The translations under genes and the position numbers were made by a program. From Phytohabitans suffuscus (GTDB lineage: Bacteria; Actinomycetota; Actinomycetes; Mycobacteriales; Micromonosporaceae): a DNA stretch of 64,000 nucleotides. The notes beneath the pieces are model-generated. The model saw only the letters and a list, made by a program, of their open reading frames with translations, ran no database searches and was not told the DNA's origin. Positions 1 to 8,376 of the stretch are shown in pieces. The DNA is taken from assembly GCF_011764565.1 (NCBI RefSeq), contig NZ_AP022871.1:1860001-1924000 (forward strand). The letters run 5' to 3'. Position 1 is the stretch's first letter. The number at the start of each line of letters is the position of its first letter.

Positions 1-2259
1 CGACGTGGGCGGCGGCGACCTCGCCGATCGAATGTCCGGCGACCGCGTCGGGGCGCAGCCCCCAGGACTCCAGCAGCCGGTAGAGCGCGACCTGGAACGC
101 GAACAGCGCCGGCTGGGTGTACGCGGTCCGCTCCAGCAGCGCGGCCTCCGGCGAGCCCGGCTCGGCGAAGACCACGGAGCTGAGCGGCCGGTCGAGGTGG
201 AGGTCGAGCTCGGCGCAGGCGGCGTCGAACGCCTTGGCGAAGACCGGGAAGCGCGCGTGGAGGCCTCGTCCCATGCCGATTCGTTGCGCGCCCTGCCCGG
301 GAAAGACGAACGCGAGGCCGCCGTGCTGTACGGCGCCGGTCACCAGGCGTGGCGCGGGCTCGCCGGCCGCCAACCGGTCCAGTCCCTCGGCACCCCCGAG
401 CACCACCGCCCGGTGCTCCAGGGCGGCGCGGCCGGTGGCCGCCGAGTAGGCCACGTCAAGGGCGTCCACATCGGAGGCGAGCACGGGGCGGAGCCGGCCG
501 GCCAGCTCGCGCAGGGCCTCGGGGGTACGCGCGGAGAGCACCAGCGGCACCGGCCCGGCGGCGCGCTCCGCCGGGGACCGCTCGGCCGGCGGCGGCTCCT
601 CCAGGATCGCGTGCGCGTTAGTGCCGCTGAACCCGAACGACGATACGGCGCACCGCCGAGGCGCGCCGCCGGCCGGCCAGTCCACCGTGTCGTGCAGCAG
701 CCGGACACCGCCTTCGGACCAGTCCACGTGCGGGTTGGGCGGGTCGGCGTGGAGGGTGCGCGGCAGCGTGCCGTACCGCATCGCCTGGACCATCTTGATG
801 ACACCGACCGCGCCGGCGGCGGCCTGGGTGTGCCCGACGTTGGACTTCACCGAACCGAGCCACAGCGCGGCACCGTCCCGGCGCTCCGCCCCGTACGTGG
901 CCTGGAGCGCGCCGACCTCGATCGGGTCGCCGAGCGTGGTGCCGGTGCCGTGCGCCTCGATCGCGTCCACATCGGACGCCCGCAGCCCCGCGTCGGCGAG
1001 CGCGTCCCGGATGACCCGCTGCTGCGCCACCCCGCTCGGCGCGGTCAGGCCGGCGCTCGCACCGTCCTGGTTGGTCGCCGTGCCGCGCACCACCGCGAGC
1101 ACGCCGTGCCCGCGTGCCCGCGCGTCGGAGAGGCGCTCGACGAGCAGCAGGGCCACGCCCTCGCTCCAGCCGGTGCCGTCGGCCGCCGCGCCGAACGCCT
1201 TGCACCGCCCGTCACCGGCGAGCCCGCGCTGGCGGCTGAAGGCCATGAACGAGCCGGGCGTGGCCATGACCGCCACGCCGCCGGCCATGGCGAGGTCGCA
1301 CTCACCCCGCCGCAGCGACTGCGCGGCCAGGTGCAGGGCGACGAGCGAGCCGGAGCAGGCCGTGTCGACGGTGATGGCCGGCCCGTGCAGGCCCAGCTCG
1401 TACGCGATCCGTCCGGACAGGACGCTGCCCGCGGTGCCGGTGACGAGGTGCGCCTCGGCGCCGTCCCGGGCGTTCTCCAGCCCGGGCCGTACTCGTGGTT
1501 CTCCGCGCCGACGAAGACGCCGGTGGCCGAGCCGCGGACGGAGAGCGGATCGATGCCCGCGCGTTCCAGGACCTCCCAGGCGGTCTCCAGGAGCTGGCGC
1601 TGCTGCGGGTCCATGGCGAGCGCCTCGCGCGGCGAGATGCCGAAGAAGCCGGCGTCGAACGCGGTCGCGCCGTCCAGGAAGCCGCCGTGCCGCACGTACG
1701 TGTGGCCGGCCCGGTCCGGGTCGGGGTCGTAGGTGCCGTCGACGTCCCAGCCGCGGTCGGTCGGGAACGGCCCGATCGCGTCGCCACCGTCGCGCACGAA
1801 CCGCCACAGGTCGTCGGGCGAGGCGATGCCGCCGGGCAGCCGGCAGGCCATGCCGACGATGACGACTGGGTCGCCGTCCTCCACCCGCGTACGGGTGGGC
1901 GTGCGGGCCGGGGCGGCGCCGTCCAGCAGGAGCGCGGCCAGGTGCTCGGCGAGGCCCTGCGGCGTGGGGTGGTCGTAGCCGAGGGACACCGCGAGCGCGA
2001 GGCCGGTGTGTGCCTGCAGCCGCCGGTGCAGCTCCACCGCCGCCAGCGAGGCGAAGCCGAGGTCGGCCAGGCCGCGCCGCGGGTCGTCCAGTTCGGACGG
2101 TGCGACCTGCAGCGCGGCGGCGGCCTGGGCGCGTACGAGGTCGAGGAGGCGGCGCAGCGCGTCGGGGCGCGTGCCGGCGGCCAGCTCCGCGCGGAGGGCA
2201 TGCGGGTCCGCCGGGGCGTCGGCCTCGGTGGGGTACGGCGTTTCGGCTTCACCCGTCAT
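1..2259 (-). CDS. PKS-A: first PKS subunit, ACP(load)-KS-AT..., 3' end outside window
   Basis: This gene encodes a modular type I PKS that starts with a free-standing loading ACP (about residues 35-105, carrier Ser in LGFASL). A KS follows (about 130-550; DTACSGSL Cys, [10 protein letters not shown] and KSNVGHTQ His motifs), then an AT (from about 650; GHSIGE at nt 20-40) that is cut by the window edge. There is no N-terminal docking coiled coil and no AT or KSQ before the ACP, so this is the chain-initiating protein and the starter must be loaded in trans. ATG 2259 is preferred over in-frame ATG 2280 because GGGGTGG lies 8 nt upstream. A one-base deletion near nt 1480 breaks the frame; adding a base in the CCCGGG context restores an intact KS. 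The AT is of a different lineage from the malonyl ATs of PKS-B, -C and -D. Its extender specificity cannot be read because the HAFH/YASH motif is outside. Confidence 0.93.
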
Positions 2260-2414
2260 GACGCTATCCACCCCAACCATTTGCCGGCCTGAGCTTCGGA
2301 TGGACTGTATGAGCAGGCACGCTGTGAATTCCCCTAGACGGAACTCTGGGGATTTCCGAGGTCAACGCGCCGCACGATCACTCGGGTGGATCGATCAGCC
2401 ACGAGGGAGTGCCC
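2260..2414. promoter_or_regulatory. Divergent promoter region between PKS-A and the starter-pathway genes
   Basis: This short intergenic stretch separates two divergent transcription units and should carry promoters for both. No confident -35/-10 pair could be called. It contains an imperfect inverted repeat, GAATTCCCC at 2326-2334 and GGGGATTTC at 2348-2356. The right arm is embedded in a PAS-LuxR-like box, listed separately. Confidence 0.6.
2346..2360. promoter_or_regulatory. Candidate PAS-LuxR (PimM-type) binding box
   Basis: The sequence CTGGGGATTTCCGAG matches the published PimM operator consensus CTVGGGAWWTCCCBAG at every position except one missing C in the CCC run. Single-base losses in C/G runs are frequent in this window, so the true site may match fully. 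A weaker partner, CTGTGAATTCCCCTAG, lies at 2322-2337 and agrees at 13 of 16 positions. The position between divergent biosynthetic genes fits an activator site. No such regulator gene is in the window. Confidence 0.5.
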
Positions 2415-3227
2415 GTGAGGCTGGCATGCTGGCAGGCCGCCGTACGCCGCGAGGACGGCGAGCGGCGCGTCGAGCGGCTCGCCGAGGTCGCCGAACGGGC
2501 CAGCCGTGCCGGGGCCGACCTTCTGGTCACGCCCGAGCTGTCACTGACCGGCTACCACGCGTCGCCGGCCGAACTGGCGCGGGTGGCCGATGGGGCGACG
2601 GTGCTCGCCGAGCGGGCCGCCGGCATCGCCGCGCGGGCGGGGCTCGCGCTGCTGTACGGGTTTCCGGAGCGGTCCGGCGCCGTGACGTACAACGCTGTGC
2701 GGCTGGTGGACCGCGGCGGCGCGCTCGTGGCCGCGTACCGGAAGGCTCATCTCTTCGGGCCCGTGGAGCGTGCGGCCTTCGCGGCGGGTGACCACGGCGT
2801 GGTCCAGGCCGGCCTCGGCGGCCTGACGGTCGGGCTGCTGGTCTGTTACGACGTCGAGTTTCCCGAGCTGGTACGCGCGCACGCGTTGCGCGGCACCGAT
2901 CTGCTCCTGGTGCCGTCCGCGCTGGCCCGGCCGTGGGAGCTGGTCGCGGAGACGCTCGTGCCCGCGCGGGCCTTCGAAAGCCAGCTGTACGTCGCGTACG
3001 TCAACTGGGCCGGCTCGGACGGCCTCGACGTGTACTGCGGGCTGACCCGGGTCGCCGGGCCGGACGGCCGCGTGCGCACCTCGCCGGCGAGCGGCTCCGA
3101 CCTGCTGTTCGCGGACGTGCGGCGGGACGTCCTCGACGAGGCGCGGGCGGCGACGCCCTACCTGGCCGACCGGCGGCCGGAGCTGTATTCGGACCTGACC
3201 GCAGAGGCGCCCCATGTTCGTTCCTGA
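2415..3227 (+). CDS. Carbon-nitrogen hydrolase (amidase/nitrilase superfamily), probable starter-amide hydrolase
   Basis: The protein of about 270 residues has the Glu-Lys-Cys triad of the CN-hydrolase family: Glu in TPELSLTGY (about residue 41), Lys in AYRKAHLF (about 110) and Cys in LLVCYDVEFPE (about 144). The family hydrolyses amides to acids and ammonia. GTG 2415 is chosen because GAGG sits 8 nt upstream; GTG 2409 is in frame but too close to that site. The gene overlaps the downstream oxidase by 14 nt, so the two are almost certainly co-translated. In marginolactone clusters the same pair converts arginine to 4-guanidinobutyramide and then to 4-guanidinobutyrate, and that role is inferred here. 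The substrate could be another amide, such as one derived from lysine or a hydrophobic amino acid. No signal peptide is seen, so it is cytosolic. Confidence 0.88.
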   Translation: MRLACWQAAVRREDGERRVERLAEVAERASRAGADLLVTPELSLTGYHASPAELARVADGATVLAERAAGIAARAGLALLYGFPERSGAVTYNAVRLVDRGGALVAAYRKAHLFGPVERAAFAAGDHGVVQAGLGGLTVGLLVCYDVEFPELVRAHALRGTDLLLVPSALARPWELVAETLVPARAFESQLYVAYVNWAGSDGLDVYCGLTRVAGPDGRVRTSPASGSDLLFADVRRDVLDEARAATPYLADRRPELYSDLTAEAPHVRS

Positions 3228-4839
3228 CTTTCCGTTCGCGTACGACGACTGGCTCCGCCACCCGGCCGGCCTCGGCCACATGCCCGAGCACCTGTACGGC
3301 ACACCGGTCGCGGTGGTGGGCGGTGGCATCTCCGGGATCGTGGCCGCGTACGAGCTGATGCGGCTCGGGCTGCGCCCCGTGCTGTACGAGGCCGGCGAGC
3401 TGGGCGGTCGGATGCGCTCGGTGCCGTTTCCGGAGGACCCCGACTACGTTGCGGAGCTGGGCGCGATGCGCTTTCCGCCGGCCGCCACCGCACTCTTCCA
3501 CTACATCGACGAGCTGGCGCTGCCGACCAGCCCTTTTCCCAACCCGCTCGCGCGCAGCACACCCACCACAGTGGTCAATCTGGAGGGCGTGGTGCACCGC
3601 GCCCACACGCTGGAGGACCTGCCGACGGTGTACCAGGAGGTCGCCGACGCGTGGGAGAAGACGCTGCGCGACCAGGCCGAGCTGGCCGCGATGGAGGACG
3701 CGATCCGCCGCCGGGACGTCGGCTGGGTGAAAACCATCTGGAACCGGCTCGTCACCCAGTTCGACGACCAGTCCTTCTACGGCTTCCTGGCCAGCTCCTC
3801 GACGTTCAGCTCGTTCCGCCACCGGGAGATATTCGGCCAGGTGGGCTTCGGCGCCGGCGGGTGGGACACCGACTTTCCGAACTCCATCCTGGAGATCCTG
3901 CGGGTCGTCTACACGCAGGCGGACGTCGACCACGTCAGCATCGCCGGCGGCGCGCAGCGGCTGCCGCTCGGGCTGTGGCGGCACAGCCCCCGGACGATGG
4001 CGTACTGGCCGCCGGGCACGTCGCTGGAGAGCCTGCACGACGGCGCGGCCGGCCCGGGTGTGATGCGGATCCGCCGCTCCCGCGAGCTGATCGCCGTGCA
4101 GGACAGCGGCGGGCGCACCCGCGCGTTTCCCGCCGTCGTCTTCACACCGCACGTGTGGACGCTGCTCGGGCACGTCGACTGCGCCGACGAGCTGCTCAGC
4201 GCCGACCTGTGGACCGCGGTCGAGCGCACCCACTACATGAGCTCCTCCAAGGTCTTCGTGCTCGCCGACCGTCCATTTTGGCGGGACATCGACCCCCGTA
4301 CCGGGCACGAGGTCATGGGCATGACGCTCACCGACCGTTTTCCGCGCGGTGTGTACCTCTTCGACAGCGGGCCGGACAAGCCCGGCGTGATGTGCCTTTC
4401 GTACACGTGGAACGACGACTCGTTGAAGTTCCTGACGCTCGACGACGAGCAGCGACTGGCCGTCCTCTTGCGACGGTTGGGGCGGATCTACCCGGGCGTC
4501 GACATCGCCCGGCATGTGATCAGCAAGCCGATAACCGTCTCGTGGGAGCGGGAGCGGCACTTCATGGGCGCGTTCAAGGCCAACCTGCCCGGCCACTACC
4601 GGTACCAGCGACGGCTGTTCACCCAGTTCATGCAGGACGGCCGCCCGGCTCGGCAGCGTGGCCTCTTCCTCTGCGGCGACGACGTGTCGTGGACGGCCGG
4701 CTTCGCCGAGGGTGCGGTGACCACGGCGCTCAACGCGGTGTGGGGCGTGCTCAACCATCTCGGCGGGCGCACCGACCCGGGCAACCCGGGGCCGGGCGAC
4801 CTCTTCCACGAGCTCGCACCGGTGGAGCTGCCGCTATGA
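3214..4839 (+). CDS. FAD-dependent amine oxidase / L-amino acid 2-monooxygenase-like
   Basis: The 541-residue flavoprotein has an N-terminal Rossmann motif GGGISG (residues 36-41), a following LGGRMRS flavin motif (63-69) and a C-terminal FAD-binding segment LCGDDVSWTAGFAEGA (about 488-503). Length and motif order fit the tryptophan/arginine/lysine 2-monooxygenase branch, which oxidatively decarboxylates an L-amino acid to an amide one carbon shorter. The downstream step, amide hydrolysis, is supplied by the preceding gene, whose end it overlaps. ATG 3214 has AGAGG about 7 nt upstream. The 3' end runs tail to tail into the ketosynthase III gene with no spacer. Substrate cannot be read from sequence; arginine is favoured only by analogy with guanidino- or amino-starter macrolide clusters. 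A plain deaminating L-amino acid oxidase is the main alternative. Confidence 0.86.
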   Translation: MFVPDFPFAYDDWLRHPAGLGHMPEHLYGTPVAVVGGGISGIVAAYELMRLGLRPVLYEAGELGGRMRSVPFPEDPDYVAELGAMRFPPAATALFHYIDELALPTSPFPNPLARSTPTTVVNLEGVVHRAHTLEDLPTVYQEVADAWEKTLRDQAELAAMEDAIRRRDVGWVKTIWNRLVTQFDDQSFYGFLASSSTFSSFRHREIFGQVGFGAGGWDTDFPNSILEILRVVYTQADVDHVSIAGGAQRLPLGLWRHSPRTMAYWPPGTSLESLHDGAAGPGVMRIRRSRELIAVQDSGGRTRAFPAVVFTPHVWTLLGHVDCADELLSADLWTAVERTHYMSSSKVFVLADRPFWRDIDPRTGHEVMGMTLTDRFPRGVYLFDSGPDKPGVMCLSYTWNDDSLKFLTLDDEQRLAVLLRRLGRIYPGVDIARHVISKPITVSWERERHFMGAFKANLPGHYRYQRRLFTQFMQDGRPARQRGLFLCGDDVSWTAGFAEGAVTTALNAVWGVLNHLGGRTDPGNPGPGDLFHELAPVELPL

Positions 4840-5832
4840 GTGCTGCGTGTCCCAGCGCACCAGCGTCGCGCCGGTCGACATGCCACCGCCGAAGCCGGCC
4901 ATCAGCACCAGGTCTCCGTCCGCGAAAGCGCCGTCGCGGCGGGCGGTGTCGAGCGCCAGCGGGATCGAGCCGGCCCCGGTGTTGGCGTGCTCGGCCACGG
5001 TCAGGTGGGTACGCGCGCCGGTGAGCCCGAGCCGGGGCATCAGCTCGGTGAGCATCACGCCGTTCGCCTGGTGCGGCACGAAGTGGTCGACGGCCTCCGG
5101 CGCGACGCCGTGCTCACCCAGCAGCCGGCGTACGGTCTCCGGCACCTCGGAGGCGACGAACTCGCGGACCGCCCGGCCGTCCATCTGGAAGTAGTGCTCC
5201 CCACCGGCGAGCGTCTTCTCCGACGCGGGCAGGCGGCTGCCGCCGGCCTCCACCCGGATCATCCGGTGATACGCGCCCCGCGTCGCCAGGTGCGAGCCCA
5301 CCACGCCGCGCCCGGGGCGGACCGGGCCCAGCACGACCGCGCCGGCGCCGTCGCCGAAGAGCACGGCGGTGCGGCGGTCGGTCGGGTCGACGAGGCGGGA
5401 GTACACGTCGGCGCCGACGACGAGCGCGTAGCCCGCGCCCGAGCCGGCCGACAGCAGGCGGGTGGCCGTCTCCAGGGCGAAGACGAAGCCGGTGCAGACC
5501 GCGTTGAGGTCGAACGCGGCGGCCCGGTCGGCGCCGATACGGTGCTGGACGAGGCAGGCGGTGGCGGGCTGCGGGTGGTCAGGTGTGGACGTCGCGACGA
5601 CGATCCAGCGCAGCCGCTCGGCCGGGACGCCCGCGTCGGCCAGCGCCTTCTCCGCCGCCTTGACCGCGAGGTCCGATGTGGCCTCGTAGTCGGCGGCGTA
5701 CCGGCGTGAGCGGATCCCGGTCTTGCGGACGATCCACTCGTCGCTCACGCCGGCCCGCTCGGCGACCACTCGGTTGGGCACGACATCGTCGGGCAGGAAC
5801 GAGCCCGTGCCGACGATCCCGAAGCCGTTCAT
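4834..5832 (-). CDS. 3-oxoacyl-ACP synthase III (KAS III / FabH-like)
   Basis: The 332-residue enzyme has the KAS III Cys-His-Asn triad: Cys in DLNAVCTGF (about residue 111), His in VPHQANGVM (about 252) and Asn in EHANTGAGS (about 281). KAS III condenses an acyl-CoA primer with malonyl-ACP. It is the last gene of a minus-strand operon and its ATG overlaps the dehydrogenase stop as ATGA. The KAS III, hydroxyacyl-CoA dehydrogenase and CCR trio is the known cassette for dedicated alkylmalonyl-CoA extenders, for example isobutylmalonyl-CoA in divergolide and ansalactam pathways. That is the inferred role, with the primer unknown. Making part of the starter instead is a weaker alternative. Confidence 0.92.
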   Translation of the reverse strand: MNGFGIVGTGSFLPDDVVPNRVVAERAGVSDEWIVRKTGIRSRRYAADYEATSDLAVKAAEKALADAGVPAERLRWIVVATSTPDHPQPATACLVQHRIGADRAAAFDLNAVCTGFVFALETATRLLSAGSGAGYALVVGADVYSRLVDPTDRRTAVLFGDGAGAVVLGPVRPGRGVVGSHLATRGAYHRMIRVEAGGSRLPASEKTLAGGEHYFQMDGRAVREFVASEVPETVRRLLGEHGVAPEAVDHFVPHQANGVMLTELMPRLGLTGARTHLTVAEHANTGAGSIPLALDTARRDGAFADGDLVLMAGFGGGMSTGATLVRWDTQHS

Positions 5833-7028
5833 CGAGGTGCTTCTCCGGCGCGGAAGCCGGTGCCGGTCTTGCGGCCCAGGTGTCCGGCGGCGACGAGCCG
5901 CTCCAGCGAGGCGGCCGGCGCGAGGTACGGGTCGCCGTACTCCTCGTGCAGCCGGCGCTGGATGGCCAGTGACACGTCGAGCCCGACCGCGTCCAGGAGC
6001 GCGAAGGGGCCCATCGGGTAGCCGTACTCCTGCTCCACCACCGTGTCGAGCTCGGCCGGGTCGACCGCGCCCCGGTCGAGCATCTTCACCGCCTCGTTGA
6101 GGTACGGGAAGAGCAGGTAGTTGACGATGAAGCCGGCGGTGTCGGCGCACGGCACGCCGGTCCTGCCCAGCCGGGCGCAGAGGGCGTCCGCGGTCGCCAG
6201 CACGTCGGCGCTCGTCCACTGTGTCCGTACGACCTCGACCAGCCGCATGACCGGCGCGGGGTTGAAGAAGTGCAGCCCGAGCACGTCACCCGTCCGGCCG
6301 GCCGCCTCGGCGCAGGCCGAGACGGAGAGGCTGGACGTGGTGGTGGCGAGGACCGCGCCGGGGCGGCACACCCGGCCCAGCGCGACGAAGGCGACCCGCT
6401 TGGTGGGCAGGTCCTCCACGATGGCCTCGACGACGAGGTCGCAGGTGGACAGTGCGCCGAGGTCGTCGGCGACCGCGAGCCGGGCGAGCGCGCCGGCCCG
6501 CCCCTCCTCGGTGTTCTTGCCGCGGGACACGGCCTTGGTCAGCGAGCCGCCGATCGCTTCCACGGCGGCGACCGCCTTGGCCGCGCTGCGCGCCACGAGG
6601 ACGGTCGGGATGCCCGCGGCCGCGGTGACCTCGGCGATACCACGGGCCATCGTGCCGGAGCCGAGCACGCCGACACGCCCGACCGGGCGCGCCTCGGTAG
6701 CGCCGCCGACGCCGGGCGAGGACGGCGCCGGCGGGTAGCGGTCGCGCCCCTCGGCCGTGTGCCGGCGCAGTGCCTCCGCCGGGCGGTGTGCCGGGTGGCC
6801 GGTACGGTCGTGCAGCGCGTCGAGCACCTTGACGGCCGGGACGAGCCCGACGCGGTCGAGCGTCTCGAACGGCCCGGCGGGCAGCCGGCAACCCAGCCGC
6901 ATCGCGGTGTCGACGTCCGCGCGGCCGACCTGGCCGCGCTGGTCCAGGTGCGCGGCCCGGTTGAGATAGCCGTAGACGAGTTCCTCGGCCGCGGTCCGCG
7001 CGGCGCTCTCCACGGGTGCGAGCGTCAT
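5829..7028 (-). CDS. 3-hydroxyacyl-CoA dehydrogenase with an extra N-terminal 3HCDH-C-like domain
   Basis: This NAD(P)-dependent enzyme reduces a 3-oxoacyl thioester to the 3-hydroxyacyl form. The Rossmann motif GVLGSGTMARGIAE begins near residue 117, the catalytic His lies in GLHFFNPAPVM (about 250) with Glu in LVEVV, and the C-terminal helical domain contains EYGYPMGPFALLDAVG. The protein has 399 residues, about 110 more than a simple 3-hydroxybutyryl-CoA dehydrogenase. The surplus is N-terminal and itself resembles the helical C domain (MRLGCRLPAGPFETLDRVG), so the order is C-Rossmann-C instead of the usual Rossmann-C(-C). It overlaps CCR upstream (ATGA at 7025-7028) and KAS III downstream (ATGA at 5829-5832), implying strict translational coupling. 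No enoyl-CoA-forming dehydratase is seen in the window. Confidence 0.92.
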   Translation of the reverse strand: MTLAPVESAARTAAEELVYGYLNRAAHLDQRGQVGRADVDTAMRLGCRLPAGPFETLDRVGLVPAVKVLDALHDRTGHPAHRPAEALRRHTAEGRDRYPPAPSSPGVGGATEARPVGRVGVLGSGTMARGIAEVTAAAGIPTVLVARSAAKAVAAVEAIGGSLTKAVSRGKNTEEGRAGALARLAVADDLGALSTCDLVVEAIVEDLPTKRVAFVALGRVCRPGAVLATTTSSLSVSACAEAAGRTGDVLGLHFFNPAPVMRLVEVVRTQWTSADVLATADALCARLGRTGVPCADTAGFIVNYLLFPYLNEAVKMLDRGAVDPAELDTVVEQEYGYPMGPFALLDAVGLDVSLAIQRRLHEEYGDPYLAPAASLERLVAAGHLGRKTGTGFRAGEAPR

Positions 7029-8368
7029 CGGCCGGCTCCCCGAAAGCGGTTGATGGCCGGCAGGTGCCGCGCGCGCAGCTCCGGGTCGGTCACGCCCAGA
7101 CCTTCGCGCGGGGCGAGGCAGAGCACGCCGACCTTGCCGCTGTGCCGGTTGCGGTGCACCTGGTGCGCGGCCTCGCCGGCATCCTCCAATGGGGACACGG
7201 CGGAGAGCGTCGGGTGCACCATGCCCTTGGCGATGAGGCGGTTGGCCGCCCACGCCTCGCGGTAGTTGGCGAAGTGGCTGCCGACGATGCGCTTGAGCGC
7301 CATCCACAGGTACCGGTTGTCGTACTCGTGCCGGTATCCCGTGGACGAGGCGCAGGTGACGACGGTGCCGCCGCGCCTCGTCACGTAGACGCTGGCGCCG
7401 AACGTCTCCCGCCCCGGGTGCTCCAGCACGATGTCCGGGTCTTCGCCGCCGGTCAGCTCGCGCACCCGCGTGCCGAACCGCTTCCACTCCGCCGGGTCGG
7501 GCGTCGCCTCGTCGCGCCAGAAGCGGAAGTCCTCCTCGGCGCGGTTGACGACCAGCTCGGCGCCCATCGCACGCACCTGCTCGGCCTTGGTCTCGCTGGA
7601 GACCACGCAGACCGGGATCGCACCGCCGTTGAGCGCGATCTGGGTGGCGTACGAGCCGAGCCCGCCGGCCGCGCCCCAGACCAGCACCACGTCGCCCTGC
7701 TTCATCGCGGCGCCGTTCGGCGAGACCAGCTGCCGGTACGCGGTGGAGTTGACCAGGCCCGAAGCGGCGGCCTCCTCCCAGGTGAGGTGTTCCGGCTTCG
7801 GCATCAGCTGGTTGGCCTTGACGAGGGCGAGCTCGGCGAGGCCGCCGTAGTTGGTCTCGTAGCCCCAGATGCGCTGCTCGGGGTCGAGCATCGTGTCGTC
7901 GTGGCCGTCCGGTGCGGCCAGCTCCACCGAGAGGCAGTGCGCCACGATCCGGTCGCCGGGGCGCCAGCGGCGCACCTCCGGACCGGTGCGCAGGACGATG
8001 CCGGACAGGTCCGAGCCGAGCACGTGGTACGGCCGGTCGTGTCGCGCCGCCCAGGGGCCGACCCGCGCGTACCGCTCCAGGAAGCGGAACGTCGCCATCG
8101 GTTCGAAGATGGCGCTCCACACGGTGTTGTAGTTGATAGAGCTGGCCATCACCGCGACGATCACCTCGCCGGGGCCGGGCTCGGGGGTCGGCACGTCGTA
8201 GATGTGCATCGACTTGCGCGGGTCCTTGTCGCGGGTGGCGAGCCCGTCGAACATGTCGACCTCGTCCTTGAGCACGACCGCGCCGCGGAAGCTCTCCGGC
8301 ACCGGCAGCGCCCCGAAGTCGGCCGCCGTGGCGCCCTCGGCGAGCGCGGCGTCGACGATCTGCTGCAT
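7025..8368 (-). CDS. ccr: Crotonyl-CoA carboxylase/reductase (CCR), alkylmalonyl-CoA forming
   Basis: The 447-residue zinc-free medium-chain reductase carboxylates 2-enoyl-CoA reductively with NADPH and CO2, giving an alkylmalonyl-CoA. Visible hallmarks are INYNTVWSAIFEP (Asn involved in CO2 binding), HVLGSDLSGIV, GYETNYGGLAE (Glu), the nucleotide-binding GAAGGLGSYATQ near residue 234, and EHPGRETFGASVYV with the CO2-pocket His and Phe. A strong ribosome site, AGGGGG, lies 5 nt before ATG 8368. It starts 8 nt after the acyltransferase stop and overlaps the dehydrogenase start by 4 nt. With KAS III and dehydrogenase beside it, the substrate is expected to be a longer or branched 2-enoyl-CoA instead of only crotonyl-CoA, but chain length cannot be read here. 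Confidence 0.95.
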   Translation of the reverse strand: MQQIVDAALAEGATAADFGALPVPESFRGAVVLKDEVDMFDGLATRDKDPRKSMHIYDVPTPEPGPGEVIVAVMASSINYNTVWSAIFEPMATFRFLERYARVGPWAARHDRPYHVLGSDLSGIVLRTGPEVRRWRPGDRIVAHCLSVELAAPDGHDDTMLDPEQRIWGYETNYGGLAELALVKANQLMPKPEHLTWEEAAASGLVNSTAYRQLVSPNGAAMKQGDVVLVWGAAGGLGSYATQIALNGGAIPVCVVSSETKAEQVRAMGAELVVNRAEEDFRFWRDEATPDPAEWKRFGTRVRELTGGEDPDIVLEHPGRETFGASVYVTRRGGTVVTCASSTGYRHEYDNRYLWMALKRIVGSHFANYREAWAANRLIAKGMVHPTLSAVSPLEDAGEAAHQVHRNRHSGKVGVLCLAPREGLGVTDPELRARHLPAINRFRGAGR

Positions 8369-8376
8369 CGGACCCC

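Noticed and set aside
5829..8120. A 763-codon minus-strand open frame that would fuse dehydrogenase to an upstream region
   Set aside because: The upstream part is an out-of-frame reading of CCR. The true dehydrogenase starts at ATG 7028 in an ATGA overlap.
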